In this document: in pieces, positions 7,643-14,778 of the stretch
How positions within the stretch are numbered: the stretch's first letter is position 1
Layout: every line of letters begins with the position of its first letter
Virus record (IMG/VR): IMGVR_UViG_3300050821_004060
Span: 1-33,096 of that record
Direction: 5' to 3' (one strand)
Source of the DNA: a virus
DNA length: 33,096 bases
The notes under the pieces: model-generated
The model's input: only the letters and a program-made list of their open reading frames with translations
The model's database searches: none
What the model was told of the DNA's origin: nothing
Position numbers and translations under genes: made by a program

Positions 7643-8314
7643 ATGTTCAAATCTGCACTTCTTGCCGGCGTCGCGCTTGCTGCGCTGGCATCTTCCGCTG
7701 TTGCTGCCGATTTGCCGAAGCTCGCGACCTTCGTCAAGGCCCCGGCCGTTCCCGCCGTACAGCCGTGCCAGTCCGCCGGCAACTGTTCCGGTTGGTTCGC
7801 GAGCTTCGGCATGGGGGCTCAGAACAACGTCGGCACTCCGAACATTCTTGCGAACGGCGTCAACAGTGCGTTTTCGGATGGGCTCGATATCTTTGCCGGC
7901 GGCGGCTACCAGCTTTGGACCGGCCAGTGGCTCGCCGGTATCGAGTTGACCGGGGGTTATGAGTTTTCGCCCGCGGGCGTAAAGCCGGCCGGGGGCAACT
8001 TCGTCGGGACTGAGTTTATTAAGCTCGGCTACAACTTCTTCCCGTCATCGGCAACCCAAGCCCCGGCGGCATCCCAAAATCCCTTTCTCAACTTGGTGTC
8101 CGCTAACTTTTTGGCTGCGTCCACACCGGCTTTCATTTTTGGCGGTGTGCAACGTCATGGCCTCTCGGTCATGGCCGTGGGCGCGGAAATCGATTATGTC
8201 GTTTCGGCGGGCTGGTCCACCTATGCGCAGCTCTACAACTCGCCGGCTCAGCAAGGCCTACCTGACGACACCACCTTCCGCGTCGGGCTTCAGAAGCACT
8301 TCAACGGCCTGTAA
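7643..8314 (+). CDS. Phage-encoded outer-membrane beta-barrel protein
   Basis: A 223-residue protein. A textbook Sec signal peptide (MFKSALLAGVALAALASSAVAADLPK) with likely cleavage after AVA leaves 'ADLP', the start typical of rhizobial Omp25/31-like porin-family proteins. The mature part alternates Gly/aromatic strands (WFASFGMGAQNNVG, GLDIFAGGGYQLWTGQWLAGIELTGGYEF, FIKLGYNFFPS, MAVGAEIDYVVSAGWSTYAQLY, TTFRVGLQKHFNGL) as expected for an 8-10 strand barrel; the terminal phenylalanine used by the BAM machinery is present but followed by NGL. Possible roles are masking or replacing the host receptor (superinfection exclusion) or altering the surface. Last gene of the plus-strand head block, followed by a strong terminator. 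It may be a moron acquired from a host. Confidence 0.7.
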   Translation: MFKSALLAGVALAALASSAVAADLPKLATFVKAPAVPAVQPCQSAGNCSGWFASFGMGAQNNVGTPNILANGVNSAFSDGLDIFAGGGYQLWTGQWLAGIELTGGYEFSPAGVKPAGGNFVGTEFIKLGYNFFPSSATQAPAASQNPFLNLVSANFLAASTPAFIFGGVQRHGLSVMAVGAEIDYVVSAGWSTYAQLYNSPAQQGLPDDTTFRVGLQKHFNGL

Positions 8315-8337
8315 GGCTCGTACGGTTCCGTGAAAAG

Positions 8338-8369
8338 AAGGCCCCGGTTTATCGCCGGAGCCTTTTAGT
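8338..8369. terminator. Bidirectional intrinsic terminator
   Basis: Stem AAGGCCCCGG/CCGGAGCCTT (one mismatch, 7-nt loop) followed by TTTTAGTTT on the plus strand and by TTCTTTTC on the minus strand. It separates the convergent outer-membrane-protein and H1-like genes. Confidence 0.85.
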
Positions 8370-8434
8370 TTGCGGCCGGGTCAGCCCCCGTTCAACCGAG
8401 AAAGCGGCTTTCACCGTATCAGCACCGCGCGAAG

Positions 8435-8863
8435 CTATTTGAGCTTGTCAATCAGACCGATGACGACGGCCGAAATGGTCTGCTCCTTCTTCTTCGCGTA
8501 CGCCGTAACCCGAGCCTTGGTGGCGCGGTTGACGCGCAAGTCCAGCCGATGTGTGAGCGCTGCCGGGCCGGTCAAGGGCGGCTTCCCCATCTTCTTGGCG
8601 AACTTCTTCTTCTTGACCTTCTTCGGAACCGAGCGCTTCGCCTTGCGAGCCGGCGCCTGCTTTTTCGCCGTTTTGACGAATTTCTTCTTGGCCTTCGCAG
8701 CCTTCTTTTTCTTCGGTTTCGCCTTGACGGCCGGTTCCTTTTTCGCTGCGGCCTTTGCTTCCTTGGCCGCAATCTCGCTGGGACGCGGCTTCCTGGGGGC
8801 CTTCTTCGCCGGTTCCGGGGTTGCCCGCTCGCTGGCCTCCAACAACTCGGTTTCGATGTCCAT
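8435..8863 (-). CDS. Histone-H1-like Lys/Ala-rich protein with C-terminal ribbon-helix-helix
   Basis: A 142-residue, extremely basic protein. After a short acidic start (MDIETELLEASE), residues about 18-95 are a Lys/Ala/Pro tract of the eukaryotic H1-tail type (for example KAAKAKKKFVKTAKK). Residues about 103-142 (HRLDLRVNRATKARVTAYAKKKEQTISAVVIGLIDKL) match a ribbon-helix-helix: a beta strand with alternating polar residues, then two helices. RHH domains bind operators as dimers; H1-like tails bind DNA non-specifically. The fusion suggests a phage chromatin or genome-wide regulatory protein. ATG at 8863 has AAGGAG 9 bases upstream. It has its own promoter containing a TGTAC-N6-GTACA dyad, so it could be autoregulated. 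Confidence 0.75.
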   Translation of the reverse strand: MDIETELLEASERATPEPAKKAPRKPRPSEIAAKEAKAAAKKEPAVKAKPKKKKAAKAKKKFVKTAKKQAPARKAKRSVPKKVKKKKFAKKMGKPPLTGPAALTHRLDLRVNRATKARVTAYAKKKEQTISAVVIGLIDKLK

Positions 8864-8892
8864 AAAATCAGCTCCTTAATGGTGATGTTAGC

Positions 8893-8921
8893 TTGAACAC
8901 GGCTTCGTCATACTGTACGAA
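8893..8921 (+). promoter_or_regulatory. Weak divergent promoter for the HEXXH gene
   Basis: TTGAAC (8893-8898), 17-bp spacer, TACGAA (8916-8921). It overlaps the opposite promoter, so the two may compete. Weak match at the -10. Confidence 0.3.
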
Positions 8922-8935
8922 TGTGTACACGTCAA
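8907..8935 (-). promoter_or_regulatory. Promoter of the H1-like gene with operator-like dyad
   Basis: Minus strand: TTGACG (8935-8930), 17-bp spacer, TATGAC (8912-8907). The spacer contains TGTAC-N6-GTACA, the same dyad geometry as the palindrome at the 23.7-kb promoter. Confidence 0.65.
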
Positions 8936-8954
8936 CCCCGGGGAGCGCGGAGAA

Positions 8955-9386
8955 ATGAAGCATAAACTTGTGTGGTTTGAGGCTGGTTGGTTTCCGTACA
9001 GCTATGCTTTTTGCCCCAGCGAGCGGGCTTGGAAAGTGGCAACGTCCAAAATGAGCCGCGGGCCTTCGCGTTACCCGGAAAGCGCTGGCACTACGTCGTT
9101 GCTCGTACGGAAAGACACGGGAACGCCGATTGCCATTGTCACCGTGCAAGATCGCATCCCGCGAGAAACTATCGAATTGCTGGCCCACGAAGCGATGCAC
9201 GTCTGGCGGGATATCCGGAAACAGATGGGCGAAACCAAGCCGTCTTCAGAGCTGGAAGCTTACGCAATTCAGAACATTTTATCCAATCTGATGCTGGCAT
9301 ACATCCGTACGCGCGGGCCGCTATTCTTCAAAGCTCCATTGCCATCGAAACAACGCAGGCGTCCAAACGGTCGGGCGAGCGCGTAG
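8955..9386 (+). CDS. Putative zinc metallopeptidase-like phage protein (HEAMH)
   Basis: A 143-residue protein. The core is 'ETIELLAHEAMHVWRDIRKQMGETKPSSELEAYAIQNI': HEAMH at 78-82 is a HEXXH zinc-binding signature, and a Glu at 99 or 101 in ELEAYAIQ could be the third ligand. Similar HE..H...E.EAYAIQ proteins are found in phages; their substrates are unknown. The ATG at 8955 follows GCGGAG. The 3' end overlaps the convergent terminase gene by 59 bp, so the C-terminal tail (basic, SKQRRRPNGRASA) is read opposite the terminase C-terminus. Catalysis is inferred from the motif alone. Confidence 0.65.
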   Translation: MKHKLVWFEAGWFPYSYAFCPSERAWKVATSKMSRGPSRYPESAGTTSLLVRKDTGTPIAIVTVQDRIPRETIELLAHEAMHVWRDIRKQMGETKPSSELEAYAIQNILSNLMLAYIRTRGPLFFKAPLPSKQRRRPNGRASA

Positions 9387-10908
9387 GCTTCAGCTCCTTT
9401 TTAATTTTCTCTTTTGGGGTCATGAACAGCCGCGCTTTTTCGTCACGGCGGCAACCACCCACACCCCATTTATAAGCGGCGCATTCATCCTGCAACATCT
9501 TGTCATTCGGTATGTACACGTCACTTTGCAAGAAACGTTGAAATTTATCATGAAGCTCCGCACGTCGGTTGCCGTACAACGTATCGTTCAAAGCACCCCA
9601 GGCAAAGTTGACCGCAACCACTTTTTCGGGACCGTACGCGCGCATGCGGAGCCGCACGGCATCAAGCAGGCCTTTGCCAGTGCCAGTCACGTCAATAAGG
9701 ATGGCATCCATATCGAAGCGTTTAAACGTAGCCACAAGCCAGTCAGCTTGCACGTTGTAGTCCCGACTTGTCAGCTCGCCCCAAACCTTAGCGCCGATCG
9801 CGGAGCCTTGCCGATCGCAGACAAAAGGCTTGTCCTGCCCGTCACCGGCTGGGTCCACGCAAAGCAGCTTCAGCGCCCCAGCGGACGGGTTCGGTTTGCG
9901 CACCATTGCCGCGGATACGGTGGAAGCCGGGAAGAAATCAAGCGTACTGTCAGCCATGAAACATTCGCTATAGATGGCCGGATACTCCTGACGCGTGAGC
10001 CGGTGAATTTTCTCCGGTTGCCCGCCGTTCATGACGGCTATCGTATAGTTCTTGGTCCAGAACCAATGCAGTTGTTCACGGTCCACGCCATGCATGCGCG
10101 CGTACTCTTCAAAGTCCTGCGGTGCTTTCCAGCCGATCGGCACAGTTTGGCGATATTCTGGCATGACGGGCCACGGCAAGAAGTGGATGCGCCACGGACC
10201 TTTGTTGCCCTGCCGCGCCGCTTCCTCGCATTGATTATAAAACATGCCGGACTGGCCGTTGCCGGTGCTCTCTTCTATAATCTCCGTACCGGGCAAGTCT
10301 TGTACGGTTTGCAGCAAACCTGACGAAAGGTCTTCCGTGTTATCAAAGAAAGCGGCTTCCGACAAATGCAGGTTATGGAAATCGTCGGAACGGCCAATAT
10401 CGCCGCCTTCGGCCGACGCCACCTTGTAAAGCGATTTGAGCTTGTCAAAGATCACTTCATAAGAGTTGGTGGCACCAATCGACGGCTGTACGGCGCCCGG
10501 CAAGCTGTTGGCAAACTCCTTGATTTCACGATGCAGGTTAGCTGCACTGTCGCCGCGGTGCGCCACCACTTGCGCACGCCGACCGAACATGGTTCCGATT
10601 TGATGGAAGTTGCGTCCACCAATATACGTGCTTACGCCCATACGCCGCGCCTTGGGCACGAGCGCGCGTATCATGCCGAACCGCTTCTTCTCTTCTTCCA
10701 AACGCGCATGCAACACGCGCTGGGCGTTGTTCAAAATGAACGGGATGCGCTCGCCGCCGGCACGCGGACGGATGCGCAGGAACCGCTCTCGATAGAAATC
10801 AAAATCGCGGAGCTTGGCCCGCATCGCCGCTTTGCGCTCCGCTTCCGTAGGTTGCGGTTGCTGCCACGGATAAAAAGACGGAGGCTGCTCCCAGGGGTAG
10901 ACGGTCAC
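9328..10908 (-). CDS. terL: Terminase large subunit
   Basis: A 526-residue DNA-packaging motor. ATPase: Walker-A-like PKARRMGVST at 85-94, Walker B with HLSEAAF at 181-187, and ESTGNG at 213-218 as coupling motif. Nuclease: VDPAGDG with D352, ILIDVTGTGKG with D406, and SPDRLDA with D513/D516, the usual acidic triad of the RNase-H-like domain. Start is a GTG at 10908; the in-frame reading has no better ATG until residue 29, and the N-terminus carries a repeated YPWEQ/YPWQQ element. It is encoded about 6 kb from, and opposite to, the portal. It pumps DNA through the portal and cuts the concatemer. A four-codon mini-frame (ATG at 10919) ends across the GTG start, of unknown relevance. Confidence 0.9.
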   Translation of the reverse strand: MTVYPWEQPPSFYPWQQPQPTEAERKAAMRAKLRDFDFYRERFLRIRPRAGGERIPFILNNAQRVLHARLEEEKKRFGMIRALVPKARRMGVSTYIGGRNFHQIGTMFGRRAQVVAHRGDSAANLHREIKEFANSLPGAVQPSIGATNSYEVIFDKLKSLYKVASAEGGDIGRSDDFHNLHLSEAAFFDNTEDLSSGLLQTVQDLPGTEIIEESTGNGQSGMFYNQCEEAARQGNKGPWRIHFLPWPVMPEYRQTVPIGWKAPQDFEEYARMHGVDREQLHWFWTKNYTIAVMNGGQPEKIHRLTRQEYPAIYSECFMADSTLDFFPASTVSAAMVRKPNPSAGALKLLCVDPAGDGQDKPFVCDRQGSAIGAKVWGELTSRDYNVQADWLVATFKRFDMDAILIDVTGTGKGLLDAVRLRMRAYGPEKVVAVNFAWGALNDTLYGNRRAELHDKFQRFLQSDVYIPNDKMLQDECAAYKWGVGGCRRDEKARLFMTPKEKIKKELKPTRSPDRLDACVVSMAMEL

Positions 10909-10957
10909 CGAGCACCCATGGCGTTAGTTCGCACCCGTGAAGGAGCCCACACGAGCG

Positions 10958-10990
10958 GCGCCCGGCGCTGCATGATAGCTTGCCGGGCGC
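10958..10990. repeat. GC-rich hairpin between holin-like and terminase genes
   Basis: Perfect 9-bp stem GCGCCCGGC/GCCGGGCGC with a 15-nt loop in the terminase leader. No U-run on either side, so it may be an mRNA processing or attenuation structure rather than a full terminator. Confidence 0.4.
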
Positions 10991-11007
10991 GCTCTGACAA
11001 ACAAAGC

Positions 11008-11316
11008 TTACTGCGCCTTCTTGATCGCCGCGACGATTTCAGGCGTGACGGCGACGACAGACTTGTTTTCGGGCAGGGCGTCGGCCGACGCTTTGTCGGT
11101 GACCACGGTCGTATGATCCATGTTGCCCACCGTGTTCTTGAGCGACTGCGCCCGGGTCACGAGGGCGGGCCACAGCACAACTGCCGCCGCGCCCAGCGCG
11201 GTGATGACGGTCCCCCAGTCGCCTTGGCCTAGCCCAAGCCAACCGTGCGCTGCCGCGTAGCCTGCCGCGACGGCGATAAGCGGTGCCGCCGTCGTCTGTA
11301 CTTGCGTTTGGTTCAT
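11008..11316 (-). CDS. Holin-like membrane protein
   Basis: A 102-residue protein with two hydrophobic segments: APLIAVAAGYAAAHGWLGLG (about 11-30) and WGTVITALGAAAVVLWPALV (about 34-53), a short turn between them, then a charged C-terminal tail. Size and topology fit small two-segment phage holins. The endolysin gene is about 0.7 kb away on the same strand. ATG at 11316 is preceded by AAAGGAG. Holins form the membrane lesions that time lysis. A second holin candidate is at 18715. Identification is by topology and neighbourhood. Confidence 0.55.
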   Translation of the reverse strand: MNQTQVQTTAAPLIAVAAGYAAAHGWLGLGQGDWGTVITALGAAAVVLWPALVTRAQSLKNTVGNMDHTTVVTDKASADALPENKSVVAVTPEIVAAIKKAQ

Positions 11317-11369
11317 GTTGATTGCTCCTTTGTGATGCGGTCTAGCCGCCCGCAACCTATAGCATTTGG

Positions 11370-11398
11370 TTGACGCGGTGGCAAATTTGTCTTACAAA
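11370..11398 (+). promoter_or_regulatory. Sigma70-like promoter for the frameshifted plus-strand gene
   Basis: TTGACG (11370-11375), 17-bp spacer, TACAAA (11393-11398). The transcript would begin near 11405, just before the hairpin at 11421-11464. Confidence 0.5.
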
Positions 11399-11420
11399 AG
11401 TCGCGTTTGAGCCTCCAGGG

Positions 11421-11464
11421 ACGACGGAGCCGGAAACGAGTGCCTTCCGAACCGGCTCCGTCGT
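11421..11464 (+). promoter_or_regulatory. Perfect 13-bp leader hairpin
   Basis: ACGACGGAGCCGG and its exact complement CCGGCTCCGTCGT enclose an 18-nt loop, then TTTGT. In the leader of the gene at 11554 it would be an attenuator or stability element; on the minus strand it lies upstream of the holin-like gene. Confidence 0.5.
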
Positions 11465-11553
11465 TTGTGCTAAGACCGCCCGGCCGGGCTCCCTTCCGCG
11501 CCGTGTCGCTTAACGACTTGACCGCAATCATACGGATATACAGGAAACAGCGC

Positions 11554-11984
11554 ATGGCGACCAAAGAGGAACTGAAGGCTAAACGGCGTCAAGCTATGGG
11601 CGTCGTTGGGGCGCAGATGGACGCCAGCGCAGCCATGTACGACGAAGTAATCGCCTACGGCGCCAAGGTGGAAGAAGCCCGCGGACAGGCCCGCGCTGCC
11701 CATCTAAACGCTATGGATGCGGAAATTTCCGACTTGAAGGAAATGCGTGACGAAATGGCGGAGTTTACCCAGGCGGCTCCCCCTACTTCGCAGGCCGGTA
11801 CGGCGTCCGGCGTGCTGCCTACTGTGAAGCCTCGCCCGGGTCCGCAGCTCTCGCCGCTTTGCAGGCAGCCCAGCCTAACCCCAAGGGGTGGGACGACGGC
11901 AACGCTTACCACGGCACGGAAGGCGAGCTTCAGACGGTCAAAGCGAATGAAGTCGGCGACGTGGCGACGGTACTCAAACCTTAG
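11554..11984 (+). CDS. Unknown helical protein apparently expressed by -1 frameshift
   Basis: From ATG 11554 (ATACAGGAAACAGCGC upstream) the zero frame reads MATKEELKAKRRQAMGVVG, a helical, charged region and 'AAPPTSQAGTASGVLPTVKPRPG'. After that the zero frame turns into Arg/Thr/Ser-rich nonsense-like sequence to 12054 and would overlap the endolysin by 81 bp. The -1 frame from 11841 instead gives a natural-looking C-terminus (SAALAALQAAQPNPKGWDD, NAYHGTEGELQTVKANEVG, DVATVLKP) ending at 11984 with only 11 bp of overlap. The junction sits on CCCGGGT (11835-11841), in phase for X XXY YYZ slippage. Joined product about 143 residues. A sequencing error or mutation is the alternative. No family recognised; it lies antisense within the lysis region. 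Confidence 0.6.
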
Positions 11985-12495
11985 CTACCACGTCGGCGTG
12001 ATGGTTGGCCACGCTGTCTTTGTACGGGTCGTAATCGACCGGAGGATACCATGAGCTGTTGAACAGCGCTGTCTGGCGCCACACGGGAACGCGCTGTACG
12101 TGCCCGCTATCAACGAAGCTGCCCTCTTTCGCATGACCCCAGTCCTGTCCGCTGATAAGCCCGTGCTTGCGCGCCAGTACGCGCAGGAAAACGTACGGAC
12201 CGTTCTTTTCCTGATAAACCCCGTTCACGAATACGCCGAAGTCGGCCGCGACGCCATACCCGTGACAACCGACGATGCGTAGCTGAGTAACGTGCTTCGT
12301 AAAGAGGTAGCTTTGCCGAGTCTGGCTTCTGTACGTTTCCAGCACCCGCAAATCGATGCCTTCGGCTTTGGCATCAGCTACCAGCGCAAGCACCGCCGCA
12401 CGCGTACCGGGCTCTAGCATCGCCATGTCTTTGCACACGGCGTCCGATCGAAACGCTTTCGAATTGCGGATGACGGTATCGTAAAAGCTACTCAT
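11974..12495 (-). CDS. Endolysin, peptidase M15 (VanY/Ply-type L-Ala/D-Ala peptidase)
   Basis: A 173-residue protein without signal peptide. It carries the M15 signature: ETYRSQTRQ at 53-61 (substrate-binding Arg region), CHGYGVAADF at 77-86 giving zinc ligands H78 and D85, then QDWGH at 117-121 and SGHVQ at 130-134 with H132 as third ligand. These enzymes cut peptide bridges or stems of peptidoglycan. Lack of a signal means a holin must release it. Start overlaps the stop of the spanin-like gene (ATGA). The 3' end meets the plus-strand gene at 11984. Confidence 0.8.
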   Translation of the reverse strand: MSSFYDTVIRNSKAFRSDAVCKDMAMLEPGTRAAVLALVADAKAEGIDLRVLETYRSQTRQSYLFTKHVTQLRIVGCHGYGVAADFGVFVNGVYQEKNGPYVFLRVLARKHGLISGQDWGHAKEGSFVDSGHVQRVPVWRQTALFNSSWYPPVDYDPYKDSVANHHADVVAKV

Positions 12496-12785
12496 TTGGG
12501 CGGTTCTGGGATGTCAACTTTCGGAGCTTCCGGAGGCTGCGGCACCGCAAGTACGCAAGAAGCTTTTGCCGCCAGCTCGCCCTTGAGAATTTCAATCTGA
12601 GCGGCCAAATCATCGATGCGACGCGCCAACGAAACTACTTGCTGGCCTGCCGCTGCTTCGCGCTGTGCGTGGTAGCGCTGCCAGTAGCTATCTGCCTTGA
12701 CAACCGGGTCTTCCGTCGCGACCGGTTGTTGAGCGAATGCGGGTGCGATGACGAGCAGCGAAATAACGGCAATGCGGTGGAACAT
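12492..12785 (-). CDS. Spanin-like periplasmic coiled-coil protein
   Basis: A 97-residue protein: N-terminal hydrophobic segment MFHRIAVISLLVIAPAFAQQ (signal peptide or membrane anchor), then a coiled coil at about 45-75 (VVSLARRIDDLAAQIEILKGELAAK), one Cys, and a Pro-rich C-terminus (PQPPEAPKVDIPEPPK). Adjacent to the endolysin with ATGA overlap, this fits an Rz-type spanin component that joins inner and outer membranes at lysis. The AFA-Q site suggests cleavage, which would be unusual for an inner-membrane spanin. No lipobox protein is seen embedded in it. Confidence 0.5.
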   Translation of the reverse strand: MFHRIAVISLLVIAPAFAQQPVATEDPVVKADSYWQRYHAQREAAAGQQVVSLARRIDDLAAQIEILKGELAAKASCVLAVPQPPEAPKVDIPEPPK

Positions 12786-12788
12786 GAG

Positions 12789-13238
12789 CTAACCTTTCGA
12801 GGGTGCTACCTGTTTTTGCAGCCTATGCGTTACCAGTTCGTCCGCGGCTTCGTCAAGGTCACGTACGTATATTTGCACCACGCATAGGTACGTTTGCCGT
12901 ACGCGGCTTTCCGGAAGCATCAAAGCCCACGTACGGATTAACGCGAGCGCGGTGCGATGCAGCTCGATATCGGCGGCAGTTATGATCGGATTATCGGCAA
13001 TGCCGCCCTGAGCCACGCGTTGCCGGTCGATGCGGCTGCCTATGCGCGCATCAACAATGTCGCGCACTTTGATATCATCTGGGGTATCGAGTATCCGGGG
13101 GTCTTCACGACGCGTACGACAATCGCCAAAGCCGAAGAACTTTCGATCTTCTAAGAGCTGCTGTTTTTGCGCGGCGGTTTGGGCCACGGCTGAAGTCATC
13201 ACGGCGATTATGAAAAGCGTGGAAAGCAAAATCTTCAT
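12789..13238 (-). CDS. Exported protein, unknown function
   Basis: A 149-residue protein with signal peptide MKILLSTLFIIAVMTSAVAQ (cleavage likely after AVA). The mature part is alpha-helical and charged: 'KQQLLEDRKFFGFGDCRTRREDPRILDTPDDIKVRDIVDAR', and later 'TALALIRTWALMLPESRVRQTYLCVVQIYVRDLDEAADELV'. Two cysteines could pair in the periplasm. It lies 3 bases before the spanin-like gene and 1 base after the fibre-like gene, so it belongs to the tail/lysis transcript. No family recognised. Confidence 0.65.
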   Translation of the reverse strand: MKILLSTLFIIAVMTSAVAQTAAQKQQLLEDRKFFGFGDCRTRREDPRILDTPDDIKVRDIVDARIGSRIDRQRVAQGGIADNPIITAADIELHRTALALIRTWALMLPESRVRQTYLCVVQIYVRDLDEAADELVTHRLQKQVAPSKG

Positions 13239-13239
13239 A

Positions 13240-14778
13240 CTACGGTCCCGCTACAATAGTGGTAACGGTCCCCACGCCGGATTTGTACTTCAAAGCACCG
13301 CCGAGCGTGTAAAGCAAACCTCCGCCAGATGGCGGGTTGCCTGTCGGGTTGCCTGAAGCTGGATAGAATACCAACGAATTGCTGGTTTGCCCGGTTATCG
13401 TGTTGCCGAACGCAGCGAAACCAGCACTGCTCCCATTGGCGCCAAGCAAAAGGTTACCCGCACTATCAAATACGTTGGTGACGCGTTCCGGAGCGATTGC
13501 GTTCGGCGCAAGCCGCCCAACATCGTTATTGGCACACTGATAAGAACCGTCCGTGTGCGTGCCCGTACAGCCTACGTCAAAATAAAAATTACGGCTGCCG
13601 GTTTCCGTTTGTGTGTACAGTCCGTCTCCCGCCATGCCCGTACCAGCGAATTCGCCATTGCGACTGCCGGCCGGCGACGCACCCCCGGGCGAATTACCCC
13701 ACGCCGCAACTTGCGAGCCGCTGAAAACGAAAACACCATTCTGTGTGTCACCCGCGAGCGAAAAACCCCACAAATCCAGCGTCATCGAATTTTCAGCGCC
13801 GGAAGGGCCGCCAATCATGGTTTCCGAGCCGATCGCCGAGTTGATATTGACCGCGTAGGTGCCGACGCCACCGGTACCCGTGCACGCTGGGGAGCAGTTC
13901 CCCGAACCTATTGCGGCGGTGCCAGTGATTTGCGCACCATGCGGGTTAAGAGCAGTAATTCCAGCCCCGACGAAAGTCTCCCCGAAAACGATCGGCGAAC
14001 CTGATTGCGCCGTAACTGTCATCTTGCCGTTACCGCTGCCCGTGACAAACGAAGCCGTGACGCTAGTCTGAGGAAAGCCTCCAGCGGTCATGTTGAAAGA
14101 CACCGGGGAGCCGGCGCCGATCCGCGCGGCGCCGAGATATCCGCAACCTGATTGGTTACCGCCATTGCCGATCTGCACTCCAAAAACGTTCGTGTCGGCG
14201 CAGATTATTTCAGGGTTTTCGACACCGCCGTACGAGCCCATGACGGCACGCGCATTGAAGCCCCCTAGAAGCAACGCGCTCCATACGCTACTGGGATTTG
14301 GCGTAAAGCCTAGCTGCGTACAAGGTCCGGGGCCCGGGCCGCCCGTCATGATGTAACCCGGGTCGCATTGTACGGATTGCGCCGTACCGAATGTGCCCGT
14401 GTCTGGCGAACTTACTGCGTCGTGGAATGTCAATGAAGTCAGGCTGTTTTTGGTGAAGGTCATTGTACCGTTCGCGGCAGCGATGCCGCTATCCCCGACG
14501 CATGGCGTAGCGCTCACGCAGCCCACAGCCGAAGTTATGATATTACCAGTTACCGCCGTACCCAAATTAAGCGGCGCGAATACCGGGTCCGATGTAGGTC
14601 CGCTACCGACAAACGGAACGCCCGCGGCAGCCGGGCCCGCACTGCCGAAGCCGGTGATGCCGGCGCCCTGTCCGATAGGGACAGAGTGCGCGGGCGTCTG
14701 CCACTGCCCAATCGCAGGCGAAGCAACCAACATATTGAAGAGTACAAAAAGAACAACTTCGAGTTTTCCAAATTTCAT
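13240..14778 (-). CDS. Fibre-like protein with Sec signal peptide (copy B)
   Basis: A 512-residue protein. The N-terminus MKFGKLEVVLFVLFNMLVASPAIGQWQ is a signal peptide with likely cleavage after AIG. The mature protein opens with a fibre-type pattern (GQGAGITGFGSAGPAAAGVPFVGSGPTSDPVF) and continues as Gly/Ser/Thr/Asn-rich beta structure, ending 'GGLLYTLGGALKYKSGVGTVTTIV'. About a dozen cysteines occur in close pairs (GCVSATPCVG, NCSPACTG), consistent with disulfides outside the cytoplasm. The upstream adaptor-like gene overlaps by ATGA, which decides the start at 14778 rather than 14793. The same adaptor-plus-secreted-fibre pair recurs at 19308-21508. Might be a receptor-binding or surface-displayed adhesin; export of a fibre is unexplained. 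Confidence 0.7.
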   Translation of the reverse strand: MKFGKLEVVLFVLFNMLVASPAIGQWQTPAHSVPIGQGAGITGFGSAGPAAAGVPFVGSGPTSDPVFAPLNLGTAVTGNIITSAVGCVSATPCVGDSGIAAANGTMTFTKNSLTSLTFHDAVSSPDTGTFGTAQSVQCDPGYIMTGGPGPGPCTQLGFTPNPSSVWSALLLGGFNARAVMGSYGGVENPEIICADTNVFGVQIGNGGNQSGCGYLGAARIGAGSPVSFNMTAGGFPQTSVTASFVTGSGNGKMTVTAQSGSPIVFGETFVGAGITALNPHGAQITGTAAIGSGNCSPACTGTGGVGTYAVNINSAIGSETMIGGPSGAENSMTLDLWGFSLAGDTQNGVFVFSGSQVAAWGNSPGGASPAGSRNGEFAGTGMAGDGLYTQTETGSRNFYFDVGCTGTHTDGSYQCANNDVGRLAPNAIAPERVTNVFDSAGNLLLGANGSSAGFAAFGNTITGQTSNSLVFYPASGNPTGNPPSGGGLLYTLGGALKYKSGVGTVTTIVAGP

